A stretch of 56,886 nt of DNA from Corynebacterium glyciniphilum AJ 3170 (GTDB lineage: Bacteria; Actinomycetota; Actinomycetes; Mycobacteriales; Mycobacteriaceae). Positions 51,001-56,886 of this stretch are shown piece by piece. Within the stretch, counting starts at the first letter, position 1, and each line of letters opens with the position of its first letter. The notes below the pieces were generated by a model. That model saw nothing but the letters and a program-made list of their open reading frames with translations. It was not told where the DNA came from and searched no databases. The stretch is from NCBI RefSeq assembly GCF_007673095.1, contig NZ_VDYZ01000017.1, positions 1-56,886 on the forward strand. The letters run 5' to 3'. Position numbers and translations under genes: made by a program.

Positions 51001-52873
51001 AGACCATCTCCTCGTCGAGTTCACCGACACGTCTGCCCCCGGCATTCTCGCCGTCCGCCGGGAGGAAGACCCCGAACAGTCCGCGGTCAGGTATCGTCCC
51101 GCCGGAGGTGACCGCGGTGCGTTGCGTCCCGGGACGTGCCTCGAAGTGCCCGGTGGCGGCGTCATAGATGACCTTGGGACGCAGTTCGGCGAAGTCGGTC
51201 GAGGGGTACCGTCCGCTCACCAGCTCGACAACGCCGTCGAAGGCCTCGCGGGGCAGCGCCGCATACGGATGGGCACGCCGGACGGTCCGGAACCAGTCCT
51301 CGACGTCCACTGTGCCGTCTCCTCCTCCGACGGCGGCGGCCTGGGCCGCCACCGCAACGGTCTGCTGGGCGAGCACGTCCAGCGCATTGGACACGACCTG
51401 GAGAGGTTCAAGGTCACCGGCGAGCATCCGGTCGACGATCACCGTCGCCACCTCGGCATCCTGTCGGTGCAGCGGGTAGATCGTGGCCCGGGACACCGCT
51501 CCGACAGAGTGCCCGGCGCGCCCGCACCGCTGCACCGCCGAGGACACGCTCGGTGGTGCACCGACCTGGACGACATGGTCTACCAGCCCCATGTCGATGC
51601 CGAGCTCCAGGGATGACGTCGCCACCACGCAGCGCAACGAACCGTCCTTCAGCGCCCCCTCGATGTCGGCACGTTCGTCCTTGGACACCGACCCGTGGTG
51701 CGCGCGGGCGATGACCTGCGGGGCCGCCGGGACCGCACCGGACTGGGCCATCAGCTGCGCCGGGTCGCGGCGGGTCGGTGCCGCCAACGACTCCGGATCG
51801 TGCTCCTCCGCCCACATTTCGTTGAGGGCCCCGGTGAGCCGTTCGGCGGTACGCCGGGCATTGACGAACACCAGCGTGGAACGGTTGTCCATCACCTGCC
51901 CGTAGACCGCACGCTGCACATGCGGCCACACGGACTTCTGCTGCGGCAGGGCCGATTCGCGGTCCACGCCGGAAGCGACCCGGCTGCCGCTGCCCACCTC
52001 GGTGACCCCGCCGACGCCCTCACCGATCAGGGACGGCCCGAGCAGTGCCTCGTCGACGGGAATGTCGTCCGCCACGTCAGTGTCCCCGGCGACCGCCGAC
52101 ACATCCTCCACCGCAGGCGGGTCCTGAAAATCCTCGACCACACTGCGCACGCGCACATCCCACAGTTTCTGTGCGGGAGGGTTCACCACCGTCACCGGAC
52201 GGTCGCCGCCGAGGAACGCGGCGACGGTGTCGACCGGGTTCACCGTGGCCGACAGACCGATGCGTTGGACGCCGGTGTCGCTGAGCTGCTCCAGACGTTC
52301 CAGGCTGAGCGCCAGGTGCGTCCCCCGCTTCGAGCCTGCGACCGCGTGCACCTCGTCGATGATCACGGTGTCCACGTCCCGCAAGGTGCCCGCCGCTTTC
52401 GAGGTGAGCATGAGGTACAGCGACTCCGGCGTGGTGATCAGCACATCCGGTGGGGTACGGAGCAGTTTCGCCCGCTCCGCCTGGGGAGTGTCCCCTGACC
52501 GCACCCCGACACGCACCGGCGCGACGTCCGTGCCCGTGGCCGTCGCCGTCCGCGCGATCCCTGCCAGAGGGACCTGCAGGTTGCGTTCGACGTCCACACC
52601 CAGGGCCTTCAACGGCGAGATATAGAGCACCCGGGTACCGGTATTCCGGTCCTGCCGGCCTTTCATCAACCCTTCCGAGCTGAGCCGTGACAACGCCCAG
52701 AGGAAAGCCGCCAACGTCTTACCCGACCCGGTCGGGGCGACGACGAGAGCGTTGTCACCCCGGCTGATCGCGTCCCACGCCTGCGACTGCACCACCGTCG
52801 GCTCGGTGAAGACCTCACGGAACCAGGAGGCCACCGGCGTCGCGAAACGGTCAAGGGGATCGGTCATGCCCAC
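48065..52873 (-). CDS. lhr: Lhr-type ATP-dependent helicase
   Basis: Superfamily 2 helicase of 1602 residues. RecA domain 1 has Walker A APTGSGKTLAAF, motif Ia SPLKALGVD, DEVH box in IIDEVHAVAG and SAT in GLSATVNPV. RecA domain 2 has VFVNARRTAERL, SLELGIDMGLVDHVVQVG and QRCGRAGH. The remaining 1000 residues form the winged-helix and long Lhr C-terminal region. It unwinds RNA:DNA hybrids in DNA repair. Operon with nei2 supports a repair role. Confidence 0.95.
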   Translation of the reverse strand: MGMTDPLDRFATPVASWFREVFTEPTVVQSQAWDAISRGDNALVVAPTGSGKTLAAFLWALSRLSSEGLMKGRQDRNTGTRVLYISPLKALGVDVERNLQVPLAGIARTATATGTDVAPVRVGVRSGDTPQAERAKLLRTPPDVLITTPESLYLMLTSKAAGTLRDVDTVIIDEVHAVAGSKRGTHLALSLERLEQLSDTGVQRIGLSATVNPVDTVAAFLGGDRPVTVVNPPAQKLWDVRVRSVVEDFQDPPAVEDVSAVAGDTDVADDIPVDEALLGPSLIGEGVGGVTEVGSGSRVASGVDRESALPQQKSVWPHVQRAVYGQVMDNRSTLVFVNARRTAERLTGALNEMWAEEHDPESLAAPTRRDPAQLMAQSGAVPAAPQVIARAHHGSVSKDERADIEGALKDGSLRCVVATSSLELGIDMGLVDHVVQVGAPPSVSSAVQRCGRAGHSVGAVSRATIYPLHRQDAEVATVIVDRMLAGDLEPLQVVSNALDVLAQQTVAVAAQAAAVGGGDGTVDVEDWFRTVRRAHPYAALPREAFDGVVELVSGRYPSTDFAELRPKVIYDAATGHFEARPGTQRTAVTSGGTIPDRGLFGVFLPADGENAGGRRVGELDEEMVYESRVGDVFTLGASSWRIAEITRDQVIVTPAAGHTGRLPFWVGDAEGRPAELAPVIGAARRAWGRGSDGDLRGADFLDDNTRRNLDDFYSGQREATQVVPDERTILIERFHDEVGDWRVVVHTPWGRSVNAPWALAIGASLSRTSGIDAMAVAGDDGIVLRLPYTEDAPGMELLTGGGTGADTAPVVAEVTESVGSSALFAGRFRECAARALLLPRRNPGKRQPLWQQRQRAAQLLDVARPHPEFPIMVETMRECLRDVYDLPALEKVVAAVGTRSMRVAEITSDTPSPFAESLLFSYTGAFLYEGDSAERAAALTVDPALLAAVLGARGEGLVLDPDVVTEVVESLQWLSEGRRARSAEQVVDMLRALGPLAPGEVARRTEDPQGIVLPEVQTMIPRRICEVKVGGVLRWAVVEDITLLRDGLGIPVPPGVAAARETVADAVDQLVLRWARTHGPFTATDIAEEFGLGVATADSLAKRWVSGRRLESHSGEDGDQYVDAGVLRRLRAATLAKARGALEPVSVQTYAAVLADWHGLGAGEREDLPAVIEQLAGVALPASAWETVVLPSRIPDYRTSDLDDLVASGEVLVVGAGATSATDPRIMLLPADLAPLLVDGPDGLEDTDDQDAVGPVAALVRDRVSGGGAFLASEIERGLGDSGSAGHDAVDSAIWELFDAGRLMPDSFAAVRARLAGTGITDRAGSGAHKAPRRNRGRGTTRRLRMGRSTFAQTVASEEVRSRRAAMNAHSGVPGRWSQVPGPAGAATDRAIATGEAWLDRYAVVTRGAVMSEHTEGGFAAAYRMLTAWEDNGTVLRGYIVDGLGGAQFASREVIDQLRRVEENTGAGAEKAAGPVLLAASDPANPYGAAVPWPELPTEDAPRPTRGAGALVVLREGRLLAHLTRGGRTVTVFTRPALSDEPVAPDPGDVAALVAVLSDAVQAGRLSPVTVERINGVDVMGAPTGAWTEAGARLTPKGLVVR

Positions 52874-52963
52874 CAGTCAACCACGCGTGCCGGACATGAA
52901 ACTTCCGCACTATGTTGCACTGGACACGGAGCTGCGTCGTGTCTCCGACTACACTAGGGCGCC

Positions 52964-53731
52964 ATGACGCGTTTCATCGACGACGATGCCCTTGCCGGTC
53001 GCCTCGCCCAGGGCACCGGAGAGATCCTCAAGGGGGTCCGGAACGTCGGGCTGCTCCGGGGCGGCGACCTGGGGGCCGCCGGTGACGCGATCGCCCAGGA
53101 CTGGATCGCCCGGGCCCTTGCGCTGCACCGTCCGGACGATGCGGTCCTCTCCGAGGAGGCGACGGACGACCTGTCCCGGCTCGACCGTGACCGCGTCTGG
53201 ATCATCGACCCGCTCGACGGAACCCGCGAATACGCCGGCGTCCGTCAGGACTGGGCGGTGCACATCGCCCTGGCCGTGCAGGGGACGGTGACCGTCTCCG
53301 CCGTCGGGATGCCCGACCTGGGGCAGGTGTTCACCTCCGCGGAATCCCGCGCCGTGCTCGGCGCCCCGACGAACCGTTTCGTGATTTCCAGGAACAGCAC
53401 ACCGGACGTGGCCCCCCATGTTGCCGAGGCCCTCGGCGCGGAGTTGACGACGATGGGATCCTGCGGTGCCAAGGCGATCAGCGTCCTGCTGGGCGACAAC
53501 GACGCCTACATCCACGCCGGCGGGCAGTACGAATGGGACAACGCCGCACCCGTGGGGGTGTGCCAGGCCGCGGGCCTGCACTGCAGCCGCCTCGACGGGA
53601 CCCCGCTGGTCTACAACAACGAGGACACCTACCTCCCCGATCTGCTGATCTGCCGGCCTGACGTCGCCGACGGCATCCTGGCCGCGGCCGCGGAGTTCTC
53701 CGCGAAGCACGGCTCGTACACCACCGTGTAG
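52964..53731 (+). CDS. cysQ: 3'(2'),5'-bisphosphate nucleotidase (CysQ)
   Basis: A 255-residue IMPase-fold protein with EEATDD, metal-binding IIDPLDGTREYAGVRQDWAV and EWDNAAPVGVCQAAG. The DPLDGTREY form is that of CysQ, which removes phosphate from PAP or PAPS in sulfate assimilation. TACACT (52950-52955) stands 8 bp before ATG, with no ribosome site, so the mRNA is probably leaderless. It is divergent from lhr. Confidence 0.9.
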   Translation: MTRFIDDDALAGRLAQGTGEILKGVRNVGLLRGGDLGAAGDAIAQDWIARALALHRPDDAVLSEEATDDLSRLDRDRVWIIDPLDGTREYAGVRQDWAVHIALAVQGTVTVSAVGMPDLGQVFTSAESRAVLGAPTNRFVISRNSTPDVAPHVAEALGAELTTMGSCGAKAISVLLGDNDAYIHAGGQYEWDNAAPVGVCQAAGLHCSRLDGTPLVYNNEDTYLPDLLICRPDVADGILAAAAEFSAKHGSYTTV

Positions 53732-53756
53732 CACCTCCGTCATTAGAATCGGTGCG

Positions 53757-55028
53757 ATGAGCATCCTGCGCACCTCCCGCGGTCACGAGGACCGGACGAA
53801 CTCCCCTTCCCTGGCCGCCTACGGTGGTCTCGCCGTCGCAGGTGCCGCGGGTCTGGCGGCTGCGGCCGCGCTCCCCGCACTCACGGCCGACCTCATCCAG
53901 CGGCGGGGGCGCAGGGAACGTACCGCACCCCGGCCCGGCACGTTCTCGACGACCGTCGGCGACTCCGAGATGACCGTCTACACCGACGGCAGGACCCTCT
54001 ACGACGACATGATCGAGGCGATCGACGGCGCCGAGGAGATCATCCTCATGCAGAACTACCTGTGGAAGAACGACGAGGGTGGCCTGCGGTTCATCAAGGC
54101 CCTCAACGCCGCGGCCGACCGGGGTGTGGACGTGTACGTGATCTACGACGGGTTCGGGAACCTGGTGGTGCCACGGTCCTTCTACCGGAACTTCTCCGAC
54201 AAGGTGCATGTCGCCCGGCTGCCCTTCGTCACCCGCAAACTGTGGACCGCGCCGGTACGCACCACCGGCGTCAACCACTCCAAGATCCTCGTGGTCGATG
54301 ACGAGACCGGGTTCATCGGCGGCTACAACATCGGCTCACAGTTCGCCGGGCACTGGCGCGACACGCACGTCCGGCAGGTCGGGCCGAAGACGTGGGGACT
54401 CCGCAACGCGGTGACCCGGGTCTGGAACCAGAAGTGGCCGGAGGGTGGCGACATCCCCTGGACCGCTCCCGACAGCTGGGACTCCCGGATCCAGGTGGTG
54501 GCGAACCTGCCGGTACAGCTGGTCTACCCGTTGAGGAACATGTACCTCACCGCCATCGAGCGCGCCCGGGACCACATCTGGATCACCACCCCCTACTTCA
54601 TCCCGGACCAGCAGATCCTGCAGGCCCTGTACCGTGCCGCGGACCGGGGCGTGGACGTACGCCTCATGGTGCCCAAGGAGTCCAACCACATGATCGCCGA
54701 CTGGGTGAGCCGCGGGTTCTACGGCGAACTCCTGGAACACGGCATCACGCTGCACCTCTACGCTGCGACGATGATCCACGCGAAGACCGCCACCATCGAC
54801 GGGGAGTGGTCCACCGTCGGTACCGCGAACATCGACCGTCTGTCGCTGTCCTTCAACTACGAGACGAATGTCGAGGTCACCGACAAGGACTTCGCGGCGA
54901 CGATGGAGAAGGTCTTCACCGCCGACATCGAACACTGTGAGACCGTGAACTCCACATCCTGGCGCGACGAGCACCCGTTGTCACGCGTGGCGGAGATCGC
55001 GTTGATGCCGCTGCGGAAAGTGTTGTGA
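53757..55028 (+). CDS. Phospholipase D / cardiolipin synthase family protein
   Basis: A 423-residue protein with a hydrophobic N-terminal segment ([20 protein letters not shown]) that may anchor it, and two HKD motifs: [20 protein letters not shown] and [20 protein letters not shown]. The duplicated PLD domain without a long membrane region resembles bacterial cardiolipin synthases (ClsB-type) and would join phosphatidylglycerol units. It starts 25 bp after cysQ. Confidence 0.85.
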   Translation: MSILRTSRGHEDRTNSPSLAAYGGLAVAGAAGLAAAAALPALTADLIQRRGRRERTAPRPGTFSTTVGDSEMTVYTDGRTLYDDMIEAIDGAEEIILMQNYLWKNDEGGLRFIKALNAAADRGVDVYVIYDGFGNLVVPRSFYRNFSDKVHVARLPFVTRKLWTAPVRTTGVNHSKILVVDDETGFIGGYNIGSQFAGHWRDTHVRQVGPKTWGLRNAVTRVWNQKWPEGGDIPWTAPDSWDSRIQVVANLPVQLVYPLRNMYLTAIERARDHIWITTPYFIPDQQILQALYRAADRGVDVRLMVPKESNHMIADWVSRGFYGELLEHGITLHLYAATMIHAKTATIDGEWSTVGTANIDRLSLSFNYETNVEVTDKDFAATMEKVFTADIEHCETVNSTSWRDEHPLSRVAEIALMPLRKVL

Positions 55029-55071
55029 CCCAGGTGGTCGCGGACACCTCCATGACCCTATTCTGGAACCC

Positions 55072-55884
55072 ATGAGCTCAACGTCCCCTGTCCCCACACC
55101 CTATGAGGATCTCCTGGCCGAGATCCTCGCCGACGGCACGGCGAAGGGCGACCGCACCGGCACCGGCACCCGGAGCCTGTTCGGCCGTCAGATCCGTTAT
55201 GACCTCTCCTCCGGTTTTCCCCTGATCACCACGAAGAAGGTGCACCTCAAGTCCGTCGTGGGCGAGCTGCTGTGGTTCCTGCGCGGCGACTCGAACGTGG
55301 CCTGGCTCCATGAGCACGGTGTGAGTATCTGGGACGAGTGGGCTGACGACAACGGCGATCTGGGGCCGATCTACGGTGTCCAGTGGCGCAGCTGGCCCAC
55401 CCCGGACGGACGCCACGTCGACCAGATCGCCGCCGCTCTCGAGACGCTCACCTCGAACCCGGACTCCCGGCGCAACATCGTCTCCGCCTGGAATGTCTCG
55501 GAGCTTGACGATATGGCACTTCCACCCTGTCACCTGCTGTTCCAGCTCTACGTCGCCGACGGGAAGCTCTCGTGCCAGCTCTACCAGCGCAGTGCGGACA
55601 TGTTCCTCGGCGTGCCGTTCAACATCGCCAGCTACTCGATCCTCACCCACATGTTCGCCCAGCAGGCGGGCCTGGAGGTCGGTGAGTTCATCTGGACCGG
55701 CGGCGACTGCCATATCTACGACAACCACGTCGACCAGGTACGCCGGCAGCTTGACCGGGAGGCCCGCCCTTACCCGACGCTGTCGCTGACCAAGGCTGCG
55801 GACATGTTCAGCTACACCTTCGACGACATTTCCGTGAACGACTACGACCCCCACCCGGGCATCAAGGCCCCTGTGGCGGTATGA
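55072..55884 (+). CDS. thyA: Thymidylate synthase
   Basis: A 270-residue ThyA of the folate-dependent type: [37 protein letters not shown], catalytic cysteine in [13 protein letters not shown] and the [17 protein letters not shown] region. It methylates dUMP with methylene-tetrahydrofolate and yields dihydrofolate, which FolA next door reduces. The stop overlaps the folA start (ATGA). Confidence 0.96.
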   Translation: MSSTSPVPTPYEDLLAEILADGTAKGDRTGTGTRSLFGRQIRYDLSSGFPLITTKKVHLKSVVGELLWFLRGDSNVAWLHEHGVSIWDEWADDNGDLGPIYGVQWRSWPTPDGRHVDQIAAALETLTSNPDSRRNIVSAWNVSELDDMALPPCHLLFQLYVADGKLSCQLYQRSADMFLGVPFNIASYSILTHMFAQQAGLEVGEFIWTGGDCHIYDNHVDQVRRQLDREARPYPTLSLTKAADMFSYTFDDISVNDYDPHPGIKAPVAV

Positions 55885-56570
55885 CAGAGAACACGGAGAT
55901 CACAGAGAACATCATGAGTGACACCCTGAGCACGCCCACGAGTGCCGACCTGGCCCGTCGCGACCTGCGTGACGCCGGACTACCCGACGATGTCGAGATC
56001 GCCATGATATGGGCACAGACCACCGACGGGGTCATCGGCGACGGATCCGACATGCCCTGGTACCTGCCTGAGGACCTCGAGCACTTCAAGAACTCCACCG
56101 TGGGAGCTCCCGTGGTGATGGGCAGGATCTCCTGGGAGGCACTGGACCCCCGGTTCCGCCCCCTCCCCGGACGCGACAACGTGGTGATCACCCGGAACTC
56201 CTCCTACGACGCCCCCGGCGGGACCGTGTGCGCCTCGATCCCGGAGGCTGTGGTCGCGGCACACCGGATCGCCGCAGAGCGGGACGTCGACGGAGTATCG
56301 ACGGTGTGGATTCTCGGTGGCGGCGAAATCTACCGGCAGTGCCTGCCAGTCGCCGACCGTGTGGTCGTCACCGAGATAGCCTGCGGTGCCCCCGAGCGGT
56401 TCCGGGTGGTCGCGCCCGACATGCGTGCGACACTGCAGGACGGCTCGTTCACGGTCTCTGACGGCCCATGGTTGGATTCAGAGAAGGGCACCGCCCTGAC
56501 AGGTGAGGACCCGCTGCGGTACCGGATCTGCGAGTACACGGCCACCACTTCCCCGAAAGAACGTTCCTAG
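55881..56570 (+). CDS. folA: Dihydrofolate reductase
   Basis: DHFR of 229 residues: [40 protein letters not shown] and [20 protein letters not shown]. The N-terminus carries about 40 extra residues before the first strand (residues 41-46), with a second ATG at 55914 that would shorten it by 11. It is coupled to thyA by a 4-bp overlap, so both steps of the thymidylate cycle are made together. Confidence 0.95.
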   Translation: MTENTEITENIMSDTLSTPTSADLARRDLRDAGLPDDVEIAMIWAQTTDGVIGDGSDMPWYLPEDLEHFKNSTVGAPVVMGRISWEALDPRFRPLPGRDNVVITRNSSYDAPGGTVCASIPEAVVAAHRIAAERDVDGVSTVWILGGGEIYRQCLPVADRVVVTEIACGAPERFRVVAPDMRATLQDGSFTVSDGPWLDSEKGTALTGEDPLRYRICEYTATTSPKERS

Positions 56571-56579
56571 GAGTTTGCA

Positions 56580-56822
56580 TTGTCTGTCACCCTGTACACC
56601 ACCACCTGGTGCCCCTTCTGCCAGCGTCTGACCGCCGACCTGGATGCGACGGGGACCCCGTACGGGCGCATCGACGTCGAGCAGAATCCTGAAGCCGGCG
56701 AGTGGGTGAAGTCCGTCAACGACGGGAACCGCGTTGTCCCGACCGTCAAGTACTCCGACGGCACCTACGCGACCAACCCGCCGGCCGATGACGTGCGGGC
56801 GAAGCTGGAGGAGCTGGGCTAG
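56580..56822 (+). CDS. mrx1: Mycoredoxin / glutaredoxin-like protein
   Basis: An 80-residue thioredoxin-fold protein: SVTLYTTTWCPFCQRLTADL with the CxxC active site at residues 11-14, and the cis-proline in NRVVPTVKYSDG. Mycoredoxins use mycothiol, the thiol of actinobacteria, to reduce mixed disulfides. Start is TTG 56580 with TAGGAG upstream. It is 9 bp downstream of folA and probably co-transcribed. The 64 bases after it show no gene. Confidence 0.88.
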   Translation: MSVTLYTTTWCPFCQRLTADLDATGTPYGRIDVEQNPEAGEWVKSVNDGNRVVPTVKYSDGTYATNPPADDVRAKLEELG

Positions 56823-56886
56823 GTGTACTTCCCGGGGAGGTTGTGAACACTCCGTCGGGGGATGACGCATAAGGAAGACCTCCGGT

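Overview
The window is high-GC actinobacterial DNA, most likely from a large-genome Corynebacterium. The reasons are a mycoredoxin-type glutaredoxin, a fused PutA, the smpB-ftsX-ftsE-prfB gene set, an ssrA tag ending in YALAA, and several genes whose -10 box lies so close to the start codon that leaderless mRNAs are likely. The genus is an inference; no 16S or other marker gene is present.

Bases 1-15,790 are host accessory metabolism. After the 3' end of a biotin carboxyl carrier domain (probably pyruvate carboxylase) comes a leftward block. It holds an omega-aminotransferase plus methylmalonate-semialdehyde dehydrogenase (MmsA), then a full trans-4-hydroxyproline degradation set: hydroxyproline-2-epimerase, D-amino-acid oxidoreductase, a DapA-family deaminase, 2-oxoglutarate-semialdehyde dehydrogenase and a lactate-permease-family transporter. 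A GntR/FCD regulator, three short-chain dehydrogenases, an alanine/sodium-type symporter and a UspA protein follow. Near-identical TNGTNNNACNA palindromes (TTGTATTACAA and relatives) lie on or near five promoters here, suggesting one regulon.

Bases 15,792-25,190 are a mobile element of about 9.4 kb inserted in the 3' end of the tmRNA gene ssrA, bounded by a 26-bp direct repeat (25/26 identical) that includes the tmRNA 3' end. It encodes a tyrosine integrase, four small MerR/excisionase-like helix-turn-helix proteins, a fused primase-polymerase/SF3 helicase and several unknown proteins. An iteron-rich stretch that looks like a replication origin adjoins the replicase. The far end carries a 53-residue amphipathic peptide, a two-helix membrane protein and a 59-residue acidic protein. 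I see no capsid, terminase or conjugation genes, so it resembles a phage satellite or an integrative replicating element, not a prophage.

Bases 25,178-56,886 are host core genome: ssrA, smpB, ftsX, ftsE, an AbgT-family transporter, bifunctional putA with a structured leader, an APH(3')-like kinase, a methyltransferase, the RNA ligase rtcB, a galactose (Leloir) operon with its own sodium symporter (galM, symporter, small membrane protein, galT, galK), prfB, two inositol-monophosphatase-family genes (the second hisN), pgi, nei2, lhr, cysQ, a phospholipase-D-family synthase, thyA, folA and a mycoredoxin gene. Long perfect or near-perfect hairpins separate convergent units.
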